Positions 25,252 through 33,462 of a stretch of 64,000 nucleotides of DNA are shown here, one piece after another. This stretch comes from Flavobacterium fluviale (GTDB taxonomy: Bacteria; Bacteroidota; Bacteroidia; Flavobacteriales; Flavobacteriaceae), in the NCBI RefSeq assembly GCF_003312915.1, contig NZ_CP030261.1, positions 2,666,001 to 2,730,000 on the forward strand, written 5' to 3'. Within the stretch, counting starts at the first letter, position 1. Every line of letters starts with the position of its first letter. Under the pieces are notes generated by a model. The model did not search any database and had not been told where the DNA came from. It worked only from the letters and a program-made list of their open reading frames with translations. The position numbers and the translations under genes are program-made.

Positions 25252-26880
25252 CTATACTTGTATTACACCTAAATTAAATGGTTTTTGAATAGGAGCATGG
25301 TTTGCTGCTTCGATGCCTAAGGAAATCCAATTACGAGTCTCTAAAGGGTCAATTATTGCATCTGTCCAAAGTCTTGATGCTGCATAATAAGGCGAAGTCT
25401 GCTCATCGTATCGGGCTTTTATTTTGTTGAATAATTCGGTTTCTTTTTCTTCGTCTACCAGTTCTCCTTTTGCTTTTAGCGAAGAAGCTTCAATTTGTGC
25501 CAATACCTTTGCAGCCTGTGTACCGCCCATAACGGCGAGTTCGGCACTTGGCCAGGCAAAAATTAATCGAGGGTCATAAGCTTTTCCGCACATGGCATAA
25601 TTTCCTGCTCCATAAGAATTTCCGACAATAACTGTAAATTTAGGAACAACAGAATTACTTACGGCGTTTACCATCTTGGCTCCGTCTTTTATAATGCCGC
25701 CGTGCTCTGATTTTGAACCGACCATAAAACCTGTTACATCTTGAAGGAATACTAATGGAATTTTTTTCTGATTGCAATTGGCTATAAATCGGGTTGCTTT
25801 ATCTGCGCTGTCTGAGTAGATCACGCCGCCAAACTGCATTTCGCCTTTTTTGGTTTTTACCACTTTTCGCTGGTTAGCAACAATACCGACTGCCCAGCCG
25901 TCTATTCTGGCGTAGCCTGTAATAAGCGATTGACCGTAGCCATCTTTATAAGCTTCAAATTCCGAATTGTCGACCAAACGTTTGATGATTTCCATCATAT
26001 CATATTGTTCAGATCTTGCTTTCGGAAGGATTCCATAAATTTCATTTGGATCTAAAGCAGGTTTTTCAGCTTTAATTCGGCTGAAACCAGCTTTATCATA
26101 ATCACCAATTTTGTCTACTATATTTTTGATTTTATCTAACGCATCTTTGTCATCTTTAGCCTTATAATCGGTTACTCCAGAAATTTCACAATGAGTTGTC
26201 GCTCCGCCTAAAGTCTCGTTGTCAATAGTTTCTCCAATTGCCGCTTTTACCAAATAACTTCCGGCAAGGAAAATACTGCCGGTTTTGTCTACAATTAATG
26301 CCTCATCGCTCATGATAGGAAGATAAGCGCCACCCGCAACACAGCTTCCCATTACGGCAGCAATCTGCGTAATTCCCATACTGCTCATTTGAGCATTATT
26401 TCTAAAAATGCGGCCGAAGTGTTCTTTGTCTGGAAAAATTTCATCCTGCATTGGAAGATAAACTCCAGCGCTGTCTACCAAATAAATAATAGGGAGTCTA
26501 TTTTCCATTGCAATTTCCTGTGCCCGTAGGTTTTTCTTTCCTGTAATCGGAAACCATGCTCCAGCTTTTACTGTTGCATCATTGGCAACCACAATACATT
26601 GTTTCCCTTTGATGTATCCAATTTTTACGACAACGCCTCCCGAAGGGCATCCACCGTGCTCTGCATACATTCCTTCGCCGGCAAAACCACCAATTTCAAT
26701 ACTTTTTGAATTGTCATCCAATAAATAAGCAATTCTTTCACGAGCAGTCATTTTGCCTTCGGAATGTAATTTTTCGATTCTTTTTTCGCCTCCGCCTAGT
26801 TTTACTTTGGCAAATTTTTGTTTTAATTCAGAAAGGAGCAGTTTATTGTGATCTTCGTTTTTATTGAAGTTTAAATCCAT
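25252..26880 (-). CDS. Acyl-CoA carboxylase carboxyltransferase subunit
   Basis: The 542-residue protein has both halves of the biotin-dependent carboxyltransferase fold. The N half includes GKMTARERIAYLLD, MYAEHGGCPSGGVV and GGGEKRIEKLH. The C half includes GFMVGSKSEHGGIIKDGAKMVNAV, GNSYGAGNYAMCG and FAWPSAELAVMGG. This pattern is closest to the beta subunits of methylcrotonyl-CoA or propionyl-CoA carboxylase. No biotin-carboxylase partner is adjacent, so the substrate cannot be fixed from the window. A perfect 14-bp inverted repeat sits 9-50 bases upstream of the start. Confidence 0.9.
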   Translation of the reverse strand: MDLNFNKNEDHNKLLLSELKQKFAKVKLGGGEKRIEKLHSEGKMTARERIAYLLDDNSKSIEIGGFAGEGMYAEHGGCPSGGVVVKIGYIKGKQCIVVANDATVKAGAWFPITGKKNLRAQEIAMENRLPIIYLVDSAGVYLPMQDEIFPDKEHFGRIFRNNAQMSSMGITQIAAVMGSCVAGGAYLPIMSDEALIVDKTGSIFLAGSYLVKAAIGETIDNETLGGATTHCEISGVTDYKAKDDKDALDKIKNIVDKIGDYDKAGFSRIKAEKPALDPNEIYGILPKARSEQYDMMEIIKRLVDNSEFEAYKDGYGQSLITGYARIDGWAVGIVANQRKVVKTKKGEMQFGGVIYSDSADKATRFIANCNQKKIPLVFLQDVTGFMVGSKSEHGGIIKDGAKMVNAVSNSVVPKFTVIVGNSYGAGNYAMCGKAYDPRLIFAWPSAELAVMGGTQAAKVLAQIEASSLKAKGELVDEEKETELFNKIKARYDEQTSPYYAASRLWTDAIIDPLETRNWISLGIEAANHAPIQKPFNLGVIQV

Positions 26881-26888
26881 AATATAGT

Positions 26889-26930
26889 ATTGATTTTGTA
26901 AAATAGTGTTGGCTAATTTACAAAATCAAT
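26889..26930 (-). promoter_or_regulatory. Perfect 14-bp inverted repeat before the acyl-CoA carboxylase gene
   Basis: attgattttgtaaa (26889-26902) and its exact reverse complement (26917-26930) are separated by 14 bases. It overlaps the expected promoter/5' leader. It could be a regulator operator or an mRNA hairpin. Confidence 0.55.
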
Positions 26931-27048
26931 TGAAATAAAAGGGTTGCTTTATGAATTAAGAAATAGTTTGCAAAAGTTTTTTTTACTGCGTTTTTCAAAA
27001 GTCGCGAGAGAAGGATTACTCAATTATTTTTCTTTATTTTGTTGTTTC

Positions 27049-27062
27049 ATACTAATTAGTAT
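27049..27062. promoter_or_regulatory. Operator palindrome in front of tetR
   Basis: atactaattagtat, a perfect 14-bp palindrome ending six bases before the TetR ATG. A close copy lies in the promoter of the next operon. Confidence 0.7.
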
Positions 27063-27067
27063 TTTTT

Positions 27068-27658
27068 ATGTCAAAAGCAGCTAATACACGATTAAACATT
27101 CTTCATAAAGCATTTGAATTGATTTATACCAAAGGCTATCAGACCACTAGTATTGATGAAATTATTGCTACAACTCAAGTTACAAAAGGTGCATTTTATT
27201 ACCATTTTAAAACTAAAGACGAAATGGGTGTTGCTATTATTGAAGAAATTCTAAAGCCAACTATGCAGGAGCATTTCATAAAACCAACAGAAGCTTCTCA
27301 GAATCCAATTGAAGATTTTTATAATATGATTTCTTATTTACTGCTCGAAGATCCTTTCTTGCAGGTAAAATATGGTTGCCCTGTTGGAAATCTTACACAG
27401 GAAATGACACCTTGGAATACCCGATTTAGTGATGCTTTAGCTGAATTGGTTTATCTATGGAAAGCAAGCATTATAAATTCAATTGAAAAAGGAAAAGAAT
27501 CTGGATTGATTCGTAAAGATGTTACCGGCGAACAGGTGGCCTTTTTTATCTTGTCGGGTTATTGGGGAATACGAAATTTTGGCAAACTTCAAAATGATAA
27601 TTCCTCATATCTGGTTTATTTAAAAGAACTTAAGATCTATTTGAATGGCTTGAAATAA
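27068..27658 (+). CDS. TetR/AcrR-family repressor
   Basis: The 196-residue protein has a TetR N-terminal helix-turn-helix (TTSIDEIIATTQVTKGAFYYHFKTKDEMG, about 25-53) and a ligand domain containing YGCPVGNLTQEMTPWNTRFSDAL. The latter is similar to the C-terminal domain of the YxaF/LmrA type. Palindromes of the same sequence lie just before its own start and in the promoter of the following membrane-protein operon, so it probably represses itself and that operon. The acyl-CoA carboxylase gene is divergent from it, but its start is 170 bp from the palindrome. Confidence 0.9.
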   Translation: MSKAANTRLNILHKAFELIYTKGYQTTSIDEIIATTQVTKGAFYYHFKTKDEMGVAIIEEILKPTMQEHFIKPTEASQNPIEDFYNMISYLLLEDPFLQVKYGCPVGNLTQEMTPWNTRFSDALAELVYLWKASIINSIEKGKESGLIRKDVTGEQVAFFILSGYWGIRNFGKLQNDNSSYLVYLKELKIYLNGLK

Positions 27659-27670
27659 AATTATTTTTCA

Positions 27671-27706
27671 AAAACATACCAATTAGTATGTTTTTAAATA
27701 TATTTG
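27671..27706 (+). promoter_or_regulatory. Operator plus -7 element of the TetR-linked operon
   Basis: A 24-bp near-perfect palindrome (27671-27694, core cataccaattagtatg, one mismatched pair) stands immediately upstream of TATATTTG (27699-27706). A bound TetR would cover the -33 region. Confidence 0.75.
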
Positions 27707-27727
27707 CATTGTCTTAATCAAAAAACA

Positions 27728-28186
27728 ATGTATCAAACTCTTTTAGTATTCCATTCTTTCATAAGATGGTTCGTAGTGGTAAGCTTGTTATATTCTATTT
27801 ATATCGCTTACAAAGGTTATTCTCAAAAGCTTTCTTTTACCAAGAAAGACAACCTCGTCCGTCACTGGACAGCTACAATTGCTCATATTCAGCTTATTTT
27901 CGGAATATTAGTTTATGTGCAAAGTCCGATTGTGAAGTATTTCTGGAAAAATTTTAAAGAAGCAGTCCAAAATCTAGATGCAGCTTTTTTTGGAATTATT
28001 CACATTGCATTAATGCTTATTGCAATCGTCTTCATTACAATTGGATCGGCTTTAGCCAAAAGAAAACTTTCAGACGAACAGAAATTCAAAACTATGATTG
28101 TTTGGTTTTCTATCGCTTTAATCATCATTTTTATTGCCATTCCGTGGCCATTTTCACCTCTTGCCAACCGACCTTATTTAAGATAA
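27728..28186 (+). CDS. Four-helix membrane protein, TetR-linked
   Basis: A 152-residue protein with four predicted membrane helices and conserved-looking histidines at helix ends (LVFHSFIRW, VRHWTATIAHIQ, FGIIHIALML). Such histidines could bind heme as in cytochrome b561-like proteins; this is a suggestion only. The ATG was chosen because the -7 element and the TTG alternative start nearly coincide. It is one base before the DUF3817 gene, so the two are co-transcribed. Confidence 0.75.
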   Translation: MYQTLLVFHSFIRWFVVVSLLYSIYIAYKGYSQKLSFTKKDNLVRHWTATIAHIQLIFGILVYVQSPIVKYFWKNFKEAVQNLDAAFFGIIHIALMLIAIVFITIGSALAKRKLSDEQKFKTMIVWFSIALIIIFIAIPWPFSPLANRPYLR

Positions 28187-28187
28187 T

Positions 28188-28496
28188 ATGAAAAACTTAC
28201 TTCAAACAAATACTGGACGTTTACGAATTATTGGTTTCCTTGAAGGAACTACTCTTTTGATTTTACTTTTTATAGCAATGCCGATGAAATATGTTTTTGA
28301 AATGCCTTTTTTAACCAGACCAGTAGGAACGGTTCATGGTGCTTTATTTCTACTTTTTATTTTTAATACGATAAGTGTTGGAGTAGAGCAGAATTGGAAA
28401 TTTAAAGATACCACGTGGAAAGTGCTTTTGGCTTGTATAATTCCGTTTGGCACTTTTTATATTGATGCTAAAATCCTGAGTAAAATTCAAAATTAA
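28188..28496 (+). CDS. DUF3817-family membrane protein
   Basis: The 102-residue protein has three membrane helices and the DUF3817 signature: GRLRIIGFLEGTTLLILLF, MPMKYVFEMP, and GTVHGALFLLFIF with a conserved His. Members are small integral membrane proteins without known activity, sometimes fused to transporters. It is the middle gene of the TetR-linked operon. Confidence 0.88.
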   Translation: MKNLLQTNTGRLRIIGFLEGTTLLILLFIAMPMKYVFEMPFLTRPVGTVHGALFLLFIFNTISVGVEQNWKFKDTTWKVLLACIIPFGTFYIDAKILSKIQN

Positions 28497-28503
28497 GGAA
28501 CAG

Positions 28504-28710
28504 ATGATTTTTATATTCAAAACAAATGTTGACAGTATTGCGAAAGTAAAGAAAGTGGCACCAAAGCTGAATAAATTGTTTCCAAATTCAAAATGGAATT
28601 TTGATCTCGAAGATTGCGATAATATTCTAAGATTTGAATCTAAAGAAGATATTATGGAAAAGGTTATTTTCTTATTGAAAGTAATTGGCTTTGAATGTGA
28701 AGCTTTATAA
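28504..28710 (+). CDS. Small ferredoxin-like-fold protein, unknown
   Basis: A 68-residue protein beginning MIFIFKTNVDSIAKVKKVAPKLNKLFPNSKWNFDLEDCDNILRFES. The beta-alpha-beta-beta-alpha-beta pattern is like a heavy-metal-associated domain without the CxxC metal site (only isolated cysteines). It starts seven bases after the DUF3817 gene and ends at the shared terminator. A role in binding a small molecule or heme is speculative. Confidence 0.75.
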   Translation: MIFIFKTNVDSIAKVKKVAPKLNKLFPNSKWNFDLEDCDNILRFESKEDIMEKVIFLLKVIGFECEAL

Positions 28711-28713
28711 AAC

Positions 28714-28743
28714 AAAAAACATCCGCAAAGGCGGATGTTTTTT
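28714..28743. terminator. Bidirectional terminator
   Basis: aaaaaacatccgc and gcggatgtttttt form a 12-13 bp stem with a four-base loop; A and T runs flank it on both sides. It serves the TetR-linked operon and, in reverse, lpxD. Confidence 0.9.
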
Positions 28744-28761
28744 ATATATGTAATGTTTAAT

Positions 28762-29760
28762 TTATTTTTTAATAGCGCAAGCCATTCTCTTTAATGTTGC
28801 CCACTGTTTTAAAGCATCACGAGCTTCAACAGCTGGATAACCAAGCATCGTTTTTCCTGCCGGCACATCACCTATAACACCAGATCCAGCGCCTACGATA
28901 GCTCCGTCTCCAATAGTTGTATGGTCTTTTATTGAAGCGCTTCCGCCAATAATAACGCCATTTCCTAAAGTTACAGAACCAGCCAAACCGCTGTTTCCTG
29001 CCATTATGCAGAACTTACCTAGTTTACTGTTGTGTCCAATCTGCACTAAATTGTCAATTTTGCAGCCATCTCCTAGAATGGTAGAACTAAATTTTCCGCG
29101 GTCAACACAAGAATTTGCTCCAATTTCAACTCCGTTGCCAATAATAACATTTCCGATTTGTGGAATTTTGACCAATCCTTTTTCTGTACAAGGACGAAAT
29201 CCAAAACCGTCTGCGCCGATTGTTGCATTTGGATGAATAATACAATCGCTTCCGATATGGCAGCGTTCACGAATTACTGTTCCTGACCAAATAATAGTAT
29301 TTTTTCCAATAGTTGATTCGTCTAGAATTGTAACATTTGGATAAATAACTGCATTGGCGCCAATTTCTACTTTTGGTCCGATATAACAGCCTGCACCAAT
29401 TTTAGCACCTTCGCCAATGAGAGCTGTGTCATCAATAGTTGCAGTTCTGTGAATATTATTGTGAAAGATTGGAGTAGGAGGAGCAAAAAGCGCAAGAATT
29501 TGTGACATTGCCAAATCGGCATTTTTCACCTTAATAAAAGCGCGGTTTTCACCAGGTTCGATCGAAATGTCTTCATTTACGACAGCTATTGATGCATTTG
29601 ATGTCGACCAGTATTTTTCGTATTTTTTATTTCCTATAAAAGAAATTTCTGAAGTTGTAGCTTTTTCTAATTGCTCTGTTGCGGTAATGCTTTGTGAAGT
29701 AGTGCCGTAAATTACGCCATTAATTACTTCATTAATTTCTTGAATTGAATACGATTTCAT
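28762..29760 (-). CDS. lpxD: UDP-3-O-acylglucosamine N-acyltransferase LpxD
   Basis: LpxD adds the second hydroxyacyl chain to UDP-acylglucosamine in lipid A synthesis. The protein (332 residues from the ATG; a TTG two codons earlier is ignored) has an N-terminal uridine-binding domain (to about 100). It is followed by a hexapeptide left-handed beta-helix with [10 protein letters not shown] (catalytic His), [10 protein letters not shown] and [12 protein letters not shown]. It stands alone here, not in an lpxD-lpxC/fabZ-lpxA cluster, so the genome may hold a second copy. The start follows a 300-base noncoding stretch. Confidence 0.93.
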   Translation of the reverse strand: MKSYSIQEINEVINGVIYGTTSQSITATEQLEKATTSEISFIGNKKYEKYWSTSNASIAVVNEDISIEPGENRAFIKVKNADLAMSQILALFAPPTPIFHNNIHRTATIDDTALIGEGAKIGAGCYIGPKVEIGANAVIYPNVTILDESTIGKNTIIWSGTVIRERCHIGSDCIIHPNATIGADGFGFRPCTEKGLVKIPQIGNVIIGNGVEIGANSCVDRGKFSSTILGDGCKIDNLVQIGHNSKLGKFCIMAGNSGLAGSVTLGNGVIIGGSASIKDHTTIGDGAIVGAGSGVIGDVPAGKTMLGYPAVEARDALKQWATLKRMACAIKK

Positions 29761-29766
29761 TGACAA

Positions 29767-30051
29767 TTTAATAGACTAAGGGATTAATTTTTGCCAAATA
29801 AAATGAATTAGATTTTAATTACCTAATTAATTTTTTATGTTTCTTAATAAATATTTAAAATAGAAGTCTAAATATTACAAAATTAACATTTTAACTATTA
29901 AATTACTGAATGTTTTTTAATGTTTGGATTGCTGTAGATGTGTTTTTAAGGTGAAATTACGTTAGAATTCTATAAAAGAAAATAATTATTTAATTGATAA
30001 GTACTCACTTACATTTGATTTGTTAATTGTTTAAGTGGCTGATGATTAAAA
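29767..30051. other. Noncoding stretch between lpxD and msrB
   Basis: Very A/T-rich sequence holding the lpxD promoter region. I see no open frame with a start worth calling, no dyad, and no clean TAnnTTTG for lpxD. The only structured element is the msrB terminator at its right edge. Confidence 0.6.
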
Positions 30052-30083
30052 AAAAGCGATTCACTTTGAAAGGAATCGCTTTT
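30052..30083 (-). terminator. Terminator after msrB
   Basis: aaaagcgattc and gaatcgctttt with a ten-base loop, followed on the minus strand by eight T. Confidence 0.85.
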
Positions 30084-30088
30084 GAAAA

Positions 30089-30535
30089 TTATTCTTTGAT
30101 TTTTGATAATGAAACAGCATTTATGCAGTATCGTAAACCACTTGGAGGCGGTCCATCTGGAAAAACATGTCCTAAATGCGCATCACACACATTGCATGTT
30201 ACTTCAACACGAATCATTCCGTATGATTTATCGGCATGGTAACCAATAGCATTTTCTTTAACAGGCTGTGTAAAAGAAGGCCATCCTGTTCCAGATTCGA
30301 ATTTTTCGCTGGCATCAAAAAGAACCGTTCCGCAGCATTTGCATTCATAAATTCCAGGATCAAACAAACTGCATAATTCAGAACTAAAAGATCTTTCGGT
30401 TCCTTTTAAACGTGTTACCTGAAATTCTTCTGGAGTTAAAATTTGTTTCCATTCTTCCTCCGTTTTCTCCACTCTTTTATCAGGAGTTGGATTTCCTTTA
30501 TTTGTAAAATGAATTACATCTGCCCATTTTATCAT
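30089..30535 (-). CDS. msrB: Peptide-methionine (R)-S-oxide reductase
   Basis: MsrB repairs the R form of methionine sulfoxide in proteins. From the internal ATG the protein has 148 residues. It carries two zinc CxxC pairs (CKCCG, CNVCD), the substrate motif SGTGWPSFTQP, HLGHVFPDGP and the catalytic Cys in RYCINA (usually RYCINS). The frame extends seven codons upstream, but MIKWADV is the family-like start. A heptamer tandem repeat occupies its upstream region. Confidence 0.95.
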   Translation of the reverse strand: MIKWADVIHFTNKGNPTPDKRVEKTEEEWKQILTPEEFQVTRLKGTERSFSSELCSLFDPGIYECKCCGTVLFDASEKFESGTGWPSFTQPVKENAIGYHADKSYGMIRVEVTCNVCDAHLGHVFPDGPPPSGLRYCINAVSLSKIKE

Positions 30536-30550
30536 AATCTGTTTTTTTAG

Positions 30551-30634
30551 TTTCACGTTTAAAGTTTCAAGTTTCAGGTTTCAAGTTTCAGGTTTCAGGT
30601 TTCAAGTTTCAGGTTTCAAGTTTCAGGTTTCAAG
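30551..30634. repeat. Heptamer tandem repeat (TTTCARG)n
   Basis: About twelve units of seven bases, tttcaag and tttcagg alternating irregularly, with two degenerate units at the left edge. It lies between prfB and msrB, directly upstream of the msrB start on the minus strand. Confidence 0.9.
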
Positions 30635-30666
30635 TTTACTGTTACTGAAAACTGCGACTGAAAACT

Positions 30667-31765
30667 TTACTCTTCCTCTTTCTGTCCCATCATCATTAGA
30701 TAGGCTTTAAGAAACGCATCAATATTTCCGTTCATTACGCCGTCAACATCGCTGGTTTCGTAACCTGTACGAACATCTTTTACTAATTTATAAGGCTGCA
30801 TAACGTAGTTACGAATCTGCGAACCCCATTCAATTTTCATTTTTCCAGCTTCGATATCAGCACGCTGTGCTTGTTGTTTCTTCAATTCAATTTCATACAA
30901 TTGAGAACGAAGCATCTGCATCGCACGCTGTCTGTTGTCTTGTTGAGATCTCGTTTCAGAACACTGAATCTGAATTCCAGTTGGTTTGTGAACCAATTGA
31001 ACTTTTGTTTCAACTTTATTTACGTTCTGTCCACCAGCACCACTCGAACGAGAAGTTGTAATTTCGATATCGGCAGGATTAATGTCGATTTCGATACTAT
31101 CATCAACTAATGGATAAACGTAAACCGATACGAAAGAAGTATGACGTTTTGCGTTACTGTCAAAAGGAGAAATTCGGACCAATCGGTGAACACCATTTTC
31201 GCCTTTTAGATAGCCAAAAGAATAATCACCTTCAAATTCTAACGTTACGGTTTTAATTCCAGCAACATCACCTTCCTGAAAGTTAAGCTCTTTGATTTTG
31301 TAACCATAGCTTTCTCCCCACATCATATACATACGCATCAGCATTCCTGCCCAGTCACAGCTCTCAGTTCCGCCGGCTCCTGCAGTGATTTGTACTACAG
31401 CGCTTAAGCTGTCACCTTCATCAGAAAGCATGTTTTTAAATTCGATGTTTTCAATATGCGATTGTGCCGTATTATATTGTTCATCCAACTCTTCGACAGA
31501 AAGTTCACCTTCTTTATAAAAGTCGTAAGCCAGCTGTAATTCATCTGTAAGAGATACGGCTTTGTCATAATCTTCAATCCATTTTTTCTTGTTTCGAAGA
31601 TTTTTTACAATGTTTTCGGCGTCTTTAGGATTGTTCCAGAAATCTGGTGCAAAAGTTTTTTCTTCTTCGTTTGCAATTTCGATTAGCTTGGCATCAACGT
31701 CAAAGATACCTCCTCAACGCACCAAGGCGCTCCACAATACCTTTTACTTGTTCGGCTGTTGTCAT
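30667..31765 (-). CDS. prfB: Peptide chain release factor 2 with programmed +1 frameshift
   Basis: RF2 reads UGA and UAA stop codons. The short first frame starts at the ATG at 31765 ([21 protein letters not shown]) and stops at an in-frame UGA (31702-31700). The second frame continues one base forward as [15 protein letters not shown] and runs 344 residues to the end, giving about 365 in all, the usual size. The slippage site is canonical: GAGGAGG, then TAT CTT TGA C, with an SD-like hexamer three bases before CTT. The body has the GGQ catalytic motif ([16 protein letters not shown]). The stop-codon-recognising region ahead of it is intact. This is autoregulation, not a mutation. Confidence 0.96.
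31699..31716 (-). promoter_or_regulatory. prfB recoding site
   Basis: On the minus strand GAGGAGGTATCTTTGAC: an anti-SD-pairing GGAGG, slippery CTT, in-frame TGA and a following C, as in E. coli prfB (AGGGGGTATCTTTGAC). Confidence 0.95.
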
Positions 31766-31828
31766 AAATTAATTAATTGGTTTTATATGTTTTTTAGAAT
31801 TATTACGTTAATTTGGTCTATAGAAACT

Positions 31829-31856
31829 AGCAAGTTAAATTTTACTAAAACTTGCT
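31829..31856. repeat. 8-bp dyad upstream of the threonine aldolase gene
   Basis: agcaagtt and aacttgct are separated by 12 bases, in the gap between divergent prfB and ltaE and about 20 bases upstream of the -7 element of ltaE. Confidence 0.45.
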
Positions 31857-31878
31857 CAGAATAACTATTTGTAATACG

Positions 31879-31886
31879 TAATTTTG
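31879..31886 (+). promoter_or_regulatory. ltaE promoter -7 element
   Basis: TAATTTTG, exact consensus, 30 bases before the ltaE ATG. Confidence 0.55.
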
Positions 31887-31916
31887 CATACAAAAATAAG
31901 ATATAGTTTTTAGAAT

Positions 31917-32936
31917 ATGGAAATAAATTTAATCAGCGATACCATAACAAAGCCTACTTATGAAATGCTGCAGTATATGTTTAACGCTCATGTTGGCGAT
32001 GATGTATACAAACAGGACCCTACGGTGATTGAATTGGAAAATAGAACAGCAGAATTTTTTGGTATGGAAGCTGGACTTTTCTTTCCGTCTGGAACTATGG
32101 CAAATCAAACTGCTATTAAACTGCATACACAGCCGGGCGAGCAGTTAATTGCTGATAAATATGCGCACGTGTATCATTATGAAGGTGGAGGTGTTTCTTT
32201 CAACAGCGGTGTTTCCTGCTGTTTATTAGATGGTAAACGCGGTATGATTACGGCAGCACAAGTAAAAGCAGCGATAAATGATCCAGAGTTTTATCACAGC
32301 CCATTAACAAGTTTGGTTTGTGTTGAAAATACGACCAACAAAGGAGGCGGTGCCTGCTACGAATTAGAAGATTTAAGGGAGATAAAAAAGGTTTGTGATG
32401 CCAATAACTTGAAATTCCATTTGGACGGCGCCAGAATCTGGAATGCATTGGTTGCCAAAAGACAAAATCCGAAAGAATTTGGAGCTATTTTCGACACTAT
32501 TTCAGTTTGTTTATCTAAAGGTTTAGGCGCTCCGATAGGTTCAGTTTTGCTGGGTAGTAAGGCTGATATTCATAGAGCGTTGAGAATCAGAAAGATATTA
32601 GGGGGTGGAATGCGTCAGGTTGGATATTTGGCGGCAGCTGGATTATACGCTTTGGCTCATAATATCGAAAGACTGGCAGAAGATCATCGCAGAGCCAAAG
32701 AAATTGCTAAAATCCTAAGCACAAAACCTTGGATTGCATCAATTGAACCTGTGGAAACTAATATTTTGATTTTTTCGTTAGCCGAAGGTTACAGCGATCA
32801 ATTATTAATCGAAAAATTAAAACAAAAAAATATACTAATAAGTTCATTAGGACATAATAAACTTAGAATTGTTACGCATTTAGATTACAAAGAAGTAATG
32901 CATACTTATGTGTTGGAAACGCTTTCGAAGTTTTAG
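31917..32936 (+). CDS. ltaE: Low-specificity L-threonine aldolase (PLP)
   Basis: The 339-residue fold-type I PLP enzyme cleaves threonine/allothreonine to glycine and acetaldehyde. Visible motifs are LISDTITKPT at the start, GDDVYKQDPT, FFPSGTMANQTA, HLDGARIWNA (PLP-binding Asp) and the Schiff-base lysine in CLSKGLGAPIGS. It is divergent from prfB and ends at a strong terminator flanked by a 16-bp inverted repeat. Confidence 0.92.
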   Translation: MEINLISDTITKPTYEMLQYMFNAHVGDDVYKQDPTVIELENRTAEFFGMEAGLFFPSGTMANQTAIKLHTQPGEQLIADKYAHVYHYEGGGVSFNSGVSCCLLDGKRGMITAAQVKAAINDPEFYHSPLTSLVCVENTTNKGGGACYELEDLREIKKVCDANNLKFHLDGARIWNALVAKRQNPKEFGAIFDTISVCLSKGLGAPIGSVLLGSKADIHRALRIRKILGGGMRQVGYLAAAGLYALAHNIERLAEDHRRAKEIAKILSTKPWIASIEPVETNILIFSLAEGYSDQLLIEKLKQKNILISSLGHNKLRIVTHLDYKEVMHTYVLETLSKF

Positions 32937-32944
32937 GAGAAAGG

Positions 32945-33054
32945 TGCAAAGGCTCAAAGGGGCATAGGTTTAAAACAAAAAAAGACGCACAATGCGTCTT
33001 TTTTTGTTTTTATTAAAGTTGTTAGAGAAAGTAAAAAGCCTTTGAGCCTTTGCA
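32945..33054. repeat. 16-bp inverted repeat flanking a terminator
   Basis: tgcaaaggctcaaagg (32945-32960) and its exact reverse complement (33039-33054) enclose the hairpin terminator. A third, degenerate copy, aacctttgcacctt, overlaps the ybaB end at 33061. Confidence 0.85.
32977..33006. terminator. Bidirectional terminator between ltaE and ybaB
   Basis: aaaaaaagacgca and tgcgtcttttttt with a three-base loop; symmetric A and T runs. Confidence 0.9.
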
Positions 33055-33072
33055 ACTCTGAACCTTTGCACC

Positions 33073-33393
33073 TTATTTAAACAAATTATCCATTCCAGGA
33101 ATAGAAGGCATATCCATTCTCGCTACCGCGTCTAATTCTCTTTCGTTTACATCTGTAGCTTTTTCGATTGCTTTGTTTAAAGTAACAATCAAATAATCTT
33201 CTAATTGCTCTTTATCTTCTAAAAGAGAATCATCAATAGAGATCGATTTTATCTTTCTGCTAGCTGTAATAGTAATTTTCAATAATCCGTCAGCGCTTTG
33301 TTCATCAATCAAAACAGTATCTAAACGCTTTTTTGTATCTTCAATTTTTTGCTGGGTTTCTTTAAGTTTGCCCATCATTCCCATTAAATCCAT
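33073..33393 (-). CDS. ybaB: YbaB/EbfC-family nucleoid-associated protein
   Basis: The 106-residue protein starts [25 protein letters not shown] (coiled-coil helix). The family core [22 protein letters not shown] and a late helix [13 protein letters not shown] follow, and it ends in a Met/Pro-rich tail ([12 protein letters not shown]). YbaB dimers bind DNA with little sequence preference. The partner dnaX and recR genes usual in other phyla are not nearby. It has a good own promoter and is divergent from the S9 peptidase gene. Confidence 0.92.
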   Translation of the reverse strand: MDLMGMMGKLKETQQKIEDTKKRLDTVLIDEQSADGLLKITITASRKIKSISIDDSLLEDKEQLEDYLIVTLNKAIEKATDVNERELDAVARMDMPSIPGMDNLFK

Positions 33394-33421
33394 TTTTGTT
33401 GATTTTTTAAATTATTTCAGA

Positions 33422-33451
33422 CAAAATTAGTATATTGCTGTGTTAATTCAA
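33422..33451 (-). promoter_or_regulatory. ybaB promoter
   Basis: TTG (33451-33449) and TAATTTTG (33429-33422) on the minus strand with 19 bases between, a very good match to the Bacteroidota consensus. Confidence 0.65.
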
Positions 33452-33462
33452 TAGAATATTTT

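Noticed and set aside
29767..30051. Small RNA between lpxD and msrB
   Set aside because: No promoter plus terminator pair in one orientation; the only hairpin belongs to msrB.
31700..31765. prfB as a frameshifted pseudogene or sequencing error
   Set aside because: The break is exactly at the known RF2 recoding signal, with the SD-like GGAGG and CTT TGA C in place, and both frames are otherwise intact.
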